A stretch of 29,554 nt of DNA from a virus. Shown here piece after piece: positions 7,180 through 13,126 of this stretch; position 1 is the first letter of the stretch; the number at the start of each line of letters is the position of its first letter. The notes under the pieces are model-generated. The model did no database searches and was not told where the DNA came from. It worked only from the letters and a program-made list of their open reading frames with translations. Both the position numbers and the translations under genes were made by a program. Location: positions 1 through 29,554 of IMG/VR virus record IMGVR_UViG_3300032294_001220, one strand, 5' to 3'.

Positions 7180-7634
7180 TTGGTCAGGGGGCGGGGGGTG
7201 GGGGAGAAGGCAGGGGCGGCGGCCTGCGAGGGCGCAGAGCGGAAGCCAGAGGCCACGGCGCCGTCATCGTCGAGGTCTACCGAGATGCCGCACGCGGTCT
7301 GGATGGACTGGCGGCGGATGTAGGTGATTGCTCCGCCGATTTGCTGGGCGGTCAGACCCTCGGCCTTGACGAGAAGGGTGCCGAACTCGAAGCGTTCGCC
7401 GGACGCGTGGAGGAAGGCGGTTGAGACGCCGACCTTGCCCTCCTGGCTGACGAGCGTCTGGATCAGAGCGAGGTCGTGGTCGAGCAGCACGGGCTTGATG
7501 GCGTCGAGCAGCGCGTCGAGGGAGACGTACTTGGCCTTGAAGGCGGGGTTAATCTTGTTGGCCTTCACGTTGTCCAGGGCGGCGAGCGCTTGGACGAGGG
7601 AGGCGGTGGCGGAGGATGTGGGCTGTTTGCTCAT
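7176..7634 (-). CDS. erf: ERF-family single-strand annealing protein
   Basis: A 152-aa recombinase that should anneal complementary single strands. It shows the ERF-superfamily pattern: N-terminal helix LVQALAALDNV, the conserved NPAFKAKYVSLDALLDAIKP block (about residues 28-47), a central strand region and GGAITYIRRQSIQTACGI (about 99-116), followed by DDDG. The C-terminal 25 residues are proline/alanine-rich and probably flexible. With the exonuclease and SSB-like gene downstream it forms a complete exonuclease-annealing set. The leader TAATCTCCACC-ATG has no Shine-Dalgarno. Confidence 0.87.
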   Translation of the reverse strand: MSKQPTSSATASLVQALAALDNVKANKINPAFKAKYVSLDALLDAIKPVLLDHDLALIQTLVSQEGKVGVSTAFLHASGERFEFGTLLVKAEGLTAQQIGGAITYIRRQSIQTACGISVDLDDDGAVASGFRSAPSQAAAPAFSPTPRPLTK

Positions 7635-7642
7635 GGTGGAGA

Positions 7643-7864
7643 TTATTTGGTCGGTTCGGCCTTGGCGACTTCACCGGCCTTGATGGTGGCCTCGATGTCG
7701 GCGAGGCTCATGCGGGTGTAGGTCGGGACGAAGAGGTTGTAGTAGGTCACGCCGTTGCGGACGGTCGGGGTCAGGAGGCGGGCGACCTTCTGATCAGGGA
7801 GGACGATGTAGGACGAGTCCGCGATGATGCGGTATTCGGTCGGAAGTTTGGAGTCTTTCTTCAT
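7643..7864 (-). CDS. Hypothetical small protein
   Basis: A 73-aa protein of unknown function. It is beta-rich at the start and centre (YRIIADSSYIVLPDQKVARLL, NGVTYYNLFVP) with an alpha-helical end (SLADIEATIKAGEVAKAE). It lies between the resolvase and ERF genes with short spacers. The leader TAATCTCCCC-ATG has no Shine-Dalgarno. No family assigned. Confidence 0.8.
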   Translation of the reverse strand: MKKDSKLPTEYRIIADSSYIVLPDQKVARLLTPTVRNGVTYYNLFVPTYTRMSLADIEATIKAGEVAKAEPTK

Positions 7865-7871
7865 GGGGAGA

Positions 7872-8333
7872 TTAGTTGATGACGCCGCGGGTGGCGGAGT
7901 CGAAGATGAGGAGGGCGTCGGCGTTCCAGAGGGTGACGTCGACGGTGGGGTAGAGTTCGGCAGCGCGGGCCTTCAGTTTGTTCTTCCACTGGGTCGTGGT
8001 CAGGTCGCCCTTCGTGCCGCAGGTGTGCGTCTTCTGCCAGATGGCCGGACGGATGCGGTGAATTTTCCAGCCCATGGCTACGGCGGCGCCGTAGAGGACG
8101 CCGGTGTTCCACATCAGTTTACCGATGGCGGAGCCGGGGATGTTCTTGCCGGCGAAGAGCGGAGGTTCCTCGAGGTAGAGGCTGACGTCCTTGGCCTTGC
8201 AGCTGAGATCAGCGAGGAGTTGGCAGACCTCGACATCGGAGGCGGGCATCTTAGCGCATTGCACGGCGCCGTCCGTTGACCAGACGATGCCGCCATTCAC
8301 GCCAGGGTCGATTGCCACGATAAGATGAGCCAC
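7872..8333 (-). CDS. RuvC-like Holliday junction resolvase
   Basis: A 153-aa nuclease of the RNase H fold. The first strand carries AIDPGVNGG with Asp9, the next catalytic acid is in YLEEPP (Glu55/Glu56), and the C-terminal WNADALLIFD gives Asp139 and Asp145. This order matches crossover junction endodeoxyribonucleases, which resolve branched DNA before packaging. The start is GTG at 8333, 12 bases after the endolysin stop. It groups with ERF, exonuclease and SSB-like genes. Catalytic acids appear intact. Confidence 0.85.
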   Translation of the reverse strand: MAHLIVAIDPGVNGGIVWSTDGAVQCAKMPASDVEVCQLLADLSCKAKDVSLYLEEPPLFAGKNIPGSAIGKLMWNTGVLYGAAVAMGWKIHRIRPAIWQKTHTCGTKGDLTTTQWKNKLKARAAELYPTVDVTLWNADALLIFDSATRGVIN

Positions 8334-8344
8334 GGCAAGACCCT

Positions 8345-8797
8345 TTAACGCGGCTTGGCTAAGGACAAGCGGAAAAGGTTGGCCACGCGGAAAGCGTAGC
8401 CGTTTGCCCGGAAGCCTTGGGAGCGGGCGGCGGTCCAGCCTAGGTTCCAGACCACGGCAATCTGCTCAGGGGTCGGGTCTGTCATGCCGATGCGGTGGAA
8501 GTTCGACCTGATCCAGCGGAGGTGCGAGGCGGCAATCATGTCTTGGGCGGCGGCGTCGCGCCACTTAGACCAGGGGAAGAAGTAGTGGCCCTCGGCCTTG
8601 AGGCGGGCGGAGGCGTCGTCCCATGCCTCCTTGCCGATCTGATACATCCCACGCTCACCGGCCTTGCCGATGGCCTTGCGGTTATGCCCGGACTCGACCG
8701 CGGCGACGGCCTCGAGGAAGGCGGCATCGGTCTTAGCCTGGGCGTTGAGCCCGAGGAGCAGCAGGGCGACGACGGAGAAGCGTTGGTTGAGGGTCAT
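8345..8797 (-). CDS. Endolysin: secreted lytic transglycosylase-like protein
   Basis: A 150-aa protein with a hydrophobic N-terminal signal (residues 7-18) and a likely cleavage site after AQA (21). The mature part shows the SLT/lysozyme pattern: AAVESGHNR with probable catalytic Glu35, then GERGMYQIGKEAW, a histidine-rich middle and VVWNLGWTAARSQGF. It should cleave peptidoglycan after export by the host Sec system, or act as a signal-anchor lysin if the signal stays uncleaved. It is coupled by ATGA to the 94-aa gene and lies over 3.5 kb from the holin, inside the early/middle block, which is unusual. Confidence 0.82.
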   Translation of the reverse strand: MTLNQRFSVVALLLLGLNAQAKTDAAFLEAVAAVESGHNRKAIGKAGERGMYQIGKEAWDDASARLKAEGHYFFPWSKWRDAAAQDMIAASHLRWIRSNFHRIGMTDPTPEQIAVVWNLGWTAARSQGFRANGYAFRVANLFRLSLAKPR

Positions 8798-9078
8798 ACG
8801 CGGCGGGGGACTTGTGATCCGGCGACCTCGAAGCCGTCGAGCTCGTAGGAGTACTGGATGCCGACCCAGCCGCCAGCGGCGGCGTAAGCCTGGAGCGACA
8901 CCTTCACGGCGCCGTCCTCGTGCAGGGCCTCGTGATAGTGGTGCAGGAGTTTCTTCATGCGGGTTGAGGCGATGGCGGTCTTCGCGGAGCAGATGTCCCC
9001 GGTCATGATGCGCTCGTTAATCTCGTAGACCTCGGACAGCAGGGCGACCATGCCGTCCAAGTGGCGGAAGGAACTCAT
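8794..9078 (-). CDS. Hypothetical protein upstream of endolysin
   Basis: A 94-aa protein of unknown function. The ATG at 9078 overlaps the stop of the 29-aa membrane gene by ATGA and its own stop overlaps the endolysin ATG the same way, which fixes the start against the longer open frame. It is helical in the first half (DGMVALLSEVYEINERIM; KKLLHHYHEALHE) and beta in the second (YAAAGGWVGIQYSYELDGFEV). No motif recognised. Confidence 0.8.
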   Translation of the reverse strand: MSSFRHLDGMVALLSEVYEINERIMTGDICSAKTAIASTRMKKLLHHYHEALHEDGAVKVSLQAYAAAGGWVGIQYSYELDGFEVAGSQVPRRV

Positions 9079-9164
9079 CGGCGTAGGAGGGTGATGAAGA
9101 TGAGGTTGGCCACGGCGGCCCCAAGGGCGAAGCCGACGAGAGCCCAAGCGATGTTCTGCTTCAT
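9075..9164 (-). CDS. 29-aa single-pass membrane microprotein
   Basis: This ORF encodes 29 residues: three polar residues, a hydrophobic span (IAWALVGFALGAAVANLIFI) and a basic end (RR). Both ends overlap neighbours by ATGA, which argues strongly that it is translated despite its size. It precedes the 94-aa and endolysin genes, so a role in lysis timing or membrane targeting is possible but unproven. Confidence 0.7.
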   Translation of the reverse strand: MKQNIAWALVGFALGAAVANLIFITLLRR

Positions 9165-9418
9165 CGGCTGCGCTCCTCCATGTCGCGGATGACGCGCTCG
9201 TTGTGCATGGCGACGGCGTGAGCCCGGTCATGCTTCGCGATCCAATGCTCGCGGGAGTGGGCGAGCCGGACGACCTCGGCCTTGAGCACCATGTTGGTCG
9301 TGGACTGCTTGTCGGCCAGCGCCTGAAGGGCCACGGCGTTCTTGTGCAGCTGACGGGCGACGCTCCAGGGGAAGAGCCACCAGAGGCGGGGGAGGGAGTC
9401 GGGTCGGATGATGAGCAT
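9161..9418 (-). CDS. Hypothetical protein with hydrophobic N-terminus and helical body
   Basis: An 85-aa protein. A short aromatic hydrophobic stretch (RLWWLFPWSVA, about residues 11-21) is followed by a long charged helix to the end (heptad-like from about residue 25 to 83). I chose ATG 9418, preceded by a CCACCATCCCTCC leader; an ATG at 9448 would add ten residues and overlap the preceding stop. The layout, a short membrane segment plus coiled coil near an endolysin, recalls Rz-type inner-membrane spanins, but the hydrophobic part is short and the call stays hypothetical. Confidence 0.75.
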   Translation of the reverse strand: MLIIRPDSLPRLWWLFPWSVARQLHKNAVALQALADKQSTTNMVLKAEVVRLAHSREHWIAKHDRAHAVAMHNERVIRDMEERSR

Positions 9419-9440
9419 GGAGGGATGGTGGGCTAGGGGG

Positions 9441-9707
9441 TCAGGCATGGCGGTTGTACGGCCCACGGACCTTGAGGTTGACCCACGTAGTCCCGGTGAT
9501 GTCCAGCCAGGAGCGGAGGGTTCCGACGGTGGTGCCGAGGGCTTCGGCGGCGTCGCCCTGAGACTTGCCGGCGGCGTTGAGCGCGGCGATCTGCGGGAGG
9601 ATGGCCTGCAGGCGACGGGCGGCGTATTCGGCCATCGGTCGCTTGAGGGGGAGAGGTCGACCAGCGAAGGTGAGCGAGTCGACGTAGGGGTGGTTGGCGT
9701 TGGGCAT
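9441..9707 (-). CDS. Small helix-turn-helix-like protein
   Basis: An 88-aa basic protein. Residues 34-75 show a helix-turn-helix pattern (QIAALNAAGKSQGDAAEALG, then TTVGTLRSWLDITG) of the homeodomain-like or resolvase type. It may bind DNA, as a regulator or terminase-associated factor. The leader TAATTTCCCACCACC-ATG is among the clearest cases of the recurring non-Shine-Dalgarno leader. Targets are unknown. Confidence 0.8.
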   Translation of the reverse strand: MPNANHPYVDSLTFAGRPLPLKRPMAEYAARRLQAILPQIAALNAAGKSQGDAAEALGTTVGTLRSWLDITGTTWVNLKVRGPYNRHA

Positions 9708-9719
9708 GGTGGTGGGAAA

Positions 9720-10073
9720 TTATTTGGTTTTGGTAATGGTAGGTTTGTCTTCGGACTTGTAGCTGACAGCGACGACTCTGATGAAAGGGCTTGAGGCGTC
9801 GTGTTCGATTGTCTCGATGATGTAAGGCTTGCGGTTAAAGGTCAGTTTGATGCCGCATCGGATGGCCTTGGGTCGCTTGGTCGTGATCATGGCGGCGAGG
9901 GTGGTCTTGCTGTGCTCGATGCGGTATCCGTCAGGCTTGCCGTCTTCCCATGCCCTGGTCGAATGCAGGGGAAGCCAGAGCGGAGTCTCGCTGTAGTCCT
10001 TCGTGATGGTTGTCCCGACCGCCGTGTGCCTGACGGCCTTCTTGCCTGGGTATGTGCTGATGGGTTTTTTCAT
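9720..10073 (-). CDS. Hypothetical protein
   Basis: A 117-aa basic protein of unknown function. ATG 10073 overlaps the preceding stop by ATGA. The second half appears beta-rich (IRCGIKLTFNRKPYIIETI, FIRVVAVSYKSED) and the end is lysine/threonine-rich. The AT content is a little higher here than in the recombination genes. No motif recognised. Confidence 0.78.
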   Translation of the reverse strand: MKKPISTYPGKKAVRHTAVGTTITKDYSETPLWLPLHSTRAWEDGKPDGYRIEHSKTTLAAMITTKRPKAIRCGIKLTFNRKPYIIETIEHDASSPFIRVVAVSYKSEDKPTITKTK

Positions 10074-10387
10074 GAGTTGAGATTCTTGGCGGCGTTCCAT
10101 GCATCAACCATATCTTTGATGCCGGCTGATTCCATGTCGTATTCTTCATATTCAAGGAGACTGACAAACTCATCCCCGGCCTTGATGAGGTGCTGGTTGC
10201 TCGCGTCGATTATGTCCGCGGTGGCCATGATTTTCTTGTTCAGTTCCGTCAGCCGTTTGACCTCGGCTTTGAGATCGGCGTAGTCGGCGTAGCGGACATA
10301 TTCGCCTTCGGAAAACTCCCTTGTAGTCGGGACAAATGCCGTGCCTGTAAAAGTATAATCAGGCGTATATCGCTTCGGCTCGCTCAT
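10070..10387 (-). CDS. Hypothetical coiled-coil protein, apparent paralog of the preceding gene
   Basis: A 105-aa protein of unknown function. ATG 10387 overlaps the stop of the 179-aa gene by ATGA. It shares the layout of the C-terminal two thirds of that protein: PKRY start, a DYADLKAEVKRL coiled-coil block, an IKAGDEF block and a WNAAKNLNS end (compare PQRY, DYSFLRKEAEAL..EVDRL, INAGDAM and WQAAREVQS). This suggests an old tandem duplication. Confidence 0.8.
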   Translation of the reverse strand: MSEPKRYTPDYTFTGTAFVPTTREFSEGEYVRYADYADLKAEVKRLTELNKKIMATADIIDASNQHLIKAGDEFVSLLEYEEYDMESAGIKDMVDAWNAAKNLNS

Positions 10388-10923
10388 GACTGCACCTCCC
10401 TGGCGGCCTGCCAATTTATGTATTCGGGAATCTTCTTGCACTCGCGCTGGCCGTATTCGCTGACCATGCCTTCAGCCATGGCGTCCCCGGCATTGATGAG
10501 GCGTTCGAGCTTGGCGTTCGCCCTTTCGAGCGTGCCGACGCTGTAGGCTTCAAACTCTCCGTCGACGAGCAGGAGCCTGTCGGTATGTTGAAGGATGGAC
10601 TTGAGGCGGTCGACCTCACGCTTGAGGGCTTCGGCTTCCTTGCGTAGGAAAGAGTAGTCCTGCATCAGGACATAGTTTCCCTTGGGGTCTTTCACCATAT
10701 CGCAGTCGTAAGATTCACTTACTTTAAGTTCGTAGCGTTGCGGGTTAGCGGTGATCACATTGCCTTTTGATTTCCTGATTTCCTCCCAAGCTCGTGCGGC
10801 GTGTTCGTAGACTTCTTTGGGAAGTTCCTTGGTCATCCAAGTCGGCACGCCATAATGCTTGCATTGGGCATCAATAAACTCGGCGTCGGTCAGGTAGTCT
10901 TCTCGTTTTGGTTCGTTGCTCAT
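10384..10923 (-). CDS. Hypothetical coiled-coil protein, apparent paralog of the next gene
   Basis: A 179-aa protein of unknown function. The first 55 residues are charged and helical (YLTDAEFIDAQCKHYGVPTW). From PQRYELKV onward it resembles the following 105-aa protein block by block, with a coiled coil (about residues 90-115), an INAGDAM segment and a WQAAREVQS end. The leader TGATTTACCACC-ATG has no Shine-Dalgarno. Its extra N-terminal domain is not recognised. Confidence 0.82.
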   Translation of the reverse strand: MSNEPKREDYLTDAEFIDAQCKHYGVPTWMTKELPKEVYEHAARAWEEIRKSKGNVITANPQRYELKVSESYDCDMVKDPKGNYVLMQDYSFLRKEAEALKREVDRLKSILQHTDRLLLVDGEFEAYSVGTLERANAKLERLINAGDAMAEGMVSEYGQRECKKIPEYINWQAAREVQS

Positions 10924-10932
10924 GGTGGTAAA

Positions 10933-11379
10933 TCAGATGGAAGCGGCGGCGAGGGCTCCAATGACAAGGCCGAAGATCGTGGCAAGGGTCACATCCCTGC
11001 CCCAGCGGAGTGAGAAGGTCATGCGGGCATCGTTAGCACCTGCCGAAAAACCTTTCACCCAGGAGTCGTCGGTTTCCTCGCGCAACCTTTGCATGGCATT
11101 GTACACATCGTCGATGCGGTCTTGATGCAGTCGCTTGCCGGACTTGGTCTTATGAATCAGGTCGTAGACCAACTGTCCTTCGATGTCCTCGCCGCTGGCA
11201 AGCTTCGGGAAGATGATGCCGACATGTTCGCCGTCAGATTTAGGGAAGCAAAGGGTGATGCTTCGCTCGTCATGCGACAGGTAGAAACTCTGCTTGTTCT
11301 TATCGGAGTCAGTGATGATCGGGATACGGAGGCTTTCGATGTTTTTAACGAAGCCCGTGGAAGTGTCGGAGTAGTGCAT
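10933..11379 (-). CDS. Hypothetical protein with C-terminal membrane anchor
   Basis: A 148-aa protein of unknown function. Residues 1-125 are soluble, with beta-like segments (SITLCFPKSDGEHVGIIFPKL) and a helix (DRIDDVYNAMQRLREE). Residues 130-147 are hydrophobic (VTLATIFGLVIGALAAAS) and could be a tail anchor. It follows the 46-aa membrane gene with a TAATTCC-ATG junction. Possibly a membrane-attached early host-takeover protein; no family found. Confidence 0.8.
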   Translation of the reverse strand: MHYSDTSTGFVKNIESLRIPIITDSDKNKQSFYLSHDERSITLCFPKSDGEHVGIIFPKLASGEDIEGQLVYDLIHKTKSGKRLHQDRIDDVYNAMQRLREETDDSWVKGFSAGANDARMTFSLRWGRDVTLATIFGLVIGALAAASI

Positions 11380-11383
11380 GGAA

Positions 11384-11524
11384 TTATCGGACGCTGCGGA
11401 GCACCTTGGGGGCCTTGACCGGCTCCGGCCCGTTGATGGCCCGGGCGAGTTCGGGGCCGTAGAAGGTGACGACGGCGAGCCAGCCGAAGATGATGAGGAA
11501 GGACAGGGTGATAAGGGCTTTCAT
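11384..11524 (-). CDS. 46-aa membrane microprotein
   Basis: This small ORF encodes a short N-terminus (MKA), one hydrophobic segment (about residues 4-21, LITLSFLIIFGWLAVVTF) and a basic, proline-containing tail ending VLRSVR. It fits exactly between its neighbours (TAATCTCACGCAC-ATG before, TAATTCC-ATG after), which supports it as real. The tail would face the cytoplasm or periplasm depending on topology. Function unknown. Confidence 0.7.
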   Translation of the reverse strand: MKALITLSFLIIFGWLAVVTFYGPELARAINGPEPVKAPKVLRSVR

Positions 11525-11534
11525 GTGCGTGAGA

Positions 11535-12005
11535 TTAGAGGCCGAGGGTGTGGACGAGTTGGGCGTCGCTCATTCCGTTGAGGAAGGTTGCGTTCGGATA
11601 CTTCTTCTTCATCGCGGCGAAGGCGGCGTCGAAGCCCGGTACAGTTCCGTTGTGCTTGCAGAAGGAATAGCATCCGGCCTCGAACTCGTTTTCCTTGATG
11701 AAAAGCACCTTGGTCGTCATGTCCTTGCGGACTTTCTTGACCATGCGGGCGGTGTCCTTGGCCTTGGCGGCTTCGTCGACGAGGTCGTCGATACGATCCT
11801 CGAGCGCCTTGCGGTCGATGCCCATTGCGATGCCCTCGGGGGAGAGGGTGACGAAGGTGCAACCGCCGTGGCCGTCATTCTCGGCGTAGGCGACTTCGGC
11901 CTTGTCGATGAAGGCCTTCGTGGTGAAGCAGTACGTCTCGCGGCTGAACGTAAGGTTCAGTTTGAGGGACTTGAGGGTGATCTGGCTGACGGTGTCGGTC
12001 TTCAT
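11535..12005 (-). CDS. Hypothetical protein, first gene of the early/middle block
   Basis: A 156-aa protein of unknown function. I chose ATG 12005, preceded by CACCACCAATAACC; the frame is open to a TTG at 12056, but that lies in the control region. The N-terminal part is beta-like, the middle (about residues 65-100) a charged helix, and the C-terminal part contains ENEFEAGCYSFCKHNG with two cysteines. As the first gene after the long intergenic region it is probably expressed early. Confidence 0.82.
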   Translation of the reverse strand: MKTDTVSQITLKSLKLNLTFSRETYCFTTKAFIDKAEVAYAENDGHGGCTFVTLSPEGIAMGIDRKALEDRIDDLVDEAAKAKDTARMVKKVRKDMTTKVLFIKENEFEAGCYSFCKHNGTVPGFDAAFAAMKKKYPNATFLNGMSDAQLVHTLGL

Positions 12006-12078
12006 GGTTATTGGTGGTGCGTCAATGACCTTGCCCGACTGTTCCACATTCGTCAAGCACCTTTCCGCAAATAGCCTG

Positions 12079-12098
12079 TGACCCCACTCAAGGGGTCA
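12079..12098. promoter_or_regulatory. Perfect dyad, operator candidate
   Basis: TGACCCC and GGGGTCA flank a 6-base centre about 75 bases upstream of the first early gene. The right arm overlaps a CAAGGGG word shared with the other intergenic repeats. It may be a regulator binding site or a short RNA hairpin; there is no T-run to make it a terminator. Confidence 0.4.
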
Positions 12099-12187
12099 GG
12101 GCAATTCATGTCCCTCAGGTCATCGAGGCCCGCCATGATCAGCGTACCCCTACCCGACTGAGTTCAGTTTGCCCCTAGGGTCGCCTC

Positions 12188-12200
12188 CGTCAAGGGGCAA
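12188..12200 (-). repeat. Direct repeat copy 1 (CGTCAAGGGGCAA)
   Basis: Thirteen bases identical to 12283-12295, 95 bases away. On the minus strand it reads TTGCCCCTTGACG and includes a -35-like TTGACG just after the terminator T-run. Confidence 0.6.
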
Positions 12201-12201
12201 C

Positions 12202-12250
12202 AAAAGACCCCCCGAGAGAAACCATGCCAGGGGCAGAGGGCCGGGGGGTT
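12202..12250 (-). terminator. Intrinsic terminator of the late operon
   Basis: On the minus strand an 8-base GC-rich stem (AACCCCCC... pairing with ...GGGGGGT, plus one C-G) closes a loop of about 26 bases and is followed by TCTTTTGTT. It lies about 80 bases after the holin stop, so it should end late transcripts before the early block. Confidence 0.6.
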
Positions 12251-12282
12251 TACTATGGCTAATGTGCCACCCTAAGCCGCCA

Positions 12283-12295
12283 CGTCAAGGGGCAA
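12283..12295 (-). repeat. Direct repeat copy 2 (CGTCAAGGGGCAA)
   Basis: Identical to 12188-12200. On the minus strand it carries TTGACG followed 17 bases later by ACATTA, a weak promoter-like arrangement upstream of the terminator. Confidence 0.6.
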
Positions 12296-12327
12296 TAGAC
12301 CCCTCTGGCTTGCCTTAGGAGGCGGGT

Positions 12328-12654
12328 TTACCCCTTAGGGGCTGTCTTCCCCTTCATGGCCTTGATACGGGCCAGCAAAAGGTCGACGAGTTCCGGGGAG
12401 GCATAGCCAGCGCAGCCTGCCGCGGCGAAGGCCAGACCCTCGGAGGAGAAGTAGCCCTTCGTCCCAAGGCCGACCAGGAGAGAAGTCAGTCCAGCCGTGG
12501 CCGTGCGCCTGGCGATGTAGCCTAGGGTCTGCCTTTCGGTGGAGCAGAAGTAACGGACGAGCCATGAGGCCGAACCGATCAGGATGCCGAAGCCAACGTC
12601 CCTGAAGTTCACGGGGATTTCGTCGGGGGTCGGCGGTTGGGGAAGGGCGCTCAT
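12328..12654 (-). CDS. Holin
   Basis: A 108-aa membrane protein that should make the inner-membrane lesion at lysis. ATG 12654 overlaps the 55-aa gene's stop by ATGA. Hydrophobic segments are at about residues 19-37, 52-68 and 72-94; the last has LAFAAAGCAGYASPELVDLLL, a pattern common in phage holins of the class III/LydA-like type (GLTSLLVGLG ... AAAGxAGYxSPE). The C-terminus is short and basic (KAMKGKTAPKG), as in holins. It is the last gene of the late block, directly before the terminator, while the endolysin is elsewhere. Confidence 0.75.
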   Translation of the reverse strand: MSALPQPPTPDEIPVNFRDVGFGILIGSASWLVRYFCSTERQTLGYIARRTATAGLTSLLVGLGTKGYFSSEGLAFAAAGCAGYASPELVDLLLARIKAMKGKTAPKG

Positions 12655-12818
12655 TTGCGGAGGACGGTCGAAAGAAGGGCGACGTTGGCCACGGCGTAGC
12701 AAATCCACATGATGGCCATGGCGTAGTTGCGGGTGTAGAGGTTGGCCACGCCGGCTGAGAAGTACGCGAGGGAGGCGATGCCCGGGACGCAGACGGTCGT
12801 GAAGGTCTCGATGCTCAT
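12651..12818 (-). CDS. 55-aa membrane protein, two hydrophobic segments
   Basis: A 55-aa protein with hydrophobic spans at about residues 9-25 and 32-50 separated by a short loop (NLYTRN), ending LRK. ATGA overlaps join it to the HExxH gene before and the holin after. It could be an antiholin or a second holin; small two-span proteins beside holins often are, but no sequence family was recognised. Confidence 0.75.
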   Translation of the reverse strand: MSIETFTTVCVPGIASLAYFSAGVANLYTRNYAMAIMWICYAVANVALLSTVLRK

Positions 12819-13126
12819 CGGATGGTGCGGCGGTAGCCTAGGCGCCACATGGCCTCGGCGATGCGGGTCGCTCCGGCCTCGACCGCATCTTCGTCGAGGA
12901 AGGGATAGGTATCGTGGATGAGCTCGTGGACGACCGTGTCGATCATCTCATGCTCGGGCTGGCGGGAATCGACGTGGATGTCTCCCATGCCTTTCCAGCA
13001 GTAGCCGAAGGGCGTGCGGCATCCGGGCGCATGGGAGGGCTTACACTTCCCGAGGATGCGGAAGGTGAAGTGAGGCTCCGCGTACTTGACCGCGGGCGGG
13101 TCAGACTTGGGGCGGGGCTTGCTCAT
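12815..13126 (-). CDS. Putative zinc metallopeptidase (HExxH)
   Basis: A 103-aa protein with a zinc-protease motif VVHELIH at residues 65-71 (His67, Glu68, His71) and a candidate third ligand among the acidic residues 78-83. Four cysteines lie at 28, 36 and 43 and nearby residues could bind metal. Small phage HExxH proteins exist but their substrates are unknown; peptide cross-links or a virion or host protein are possible. ATG 13126 overlaps the lipoprotein gene's stop by ATGA; the longer open frame upstream is a shadow of that gene. Its place among lysis genes suggests a late role. Confidence 0.78.
   Translation of the reverse strand: MSKPRPKSDPPAVKYAEPHFTFRILGKCKPSHAPGCRTPFGYCWKGMGDIHVDSRQPEHEMIDTVVHELIHDTYPFLDEDAVEAGATRIAEAMWRLGYRRTIR

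Larger units (their letters stand above)
12006..12327. promoter_or_regulatory. Main non-coding control region between late and early blocks
   Basis: This is the longest gene-free stretch (322 bases). It holds a terminator (12202-12250), two 13-base direct repeats CGTCAAGGGGCAA (12188-12200, 12283-12295) and a perfect 7-base dyad TGACCCC-6 nt-GGGGTCA (12079-12098). It also holds an 8-base inverted pair TTGCCCCT/AGGGGCAA (about 12168-12200). On the minus strand the repeats read TTGCCCCTTGACG, ending in a consensus-like -35 TTGACG; further TTGACG copies lie near 12056 and 12031. No convincing -10 box was found, so promoter positions are open. Early promoters and operators are expected here. Confidence 0.6.

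Noticed and set aside
11535-12056. TTG start at 12056 for the first early gene
   Set aside because: It lies in the control region, and ATG 12005 has the typical leader ending AATAACC.
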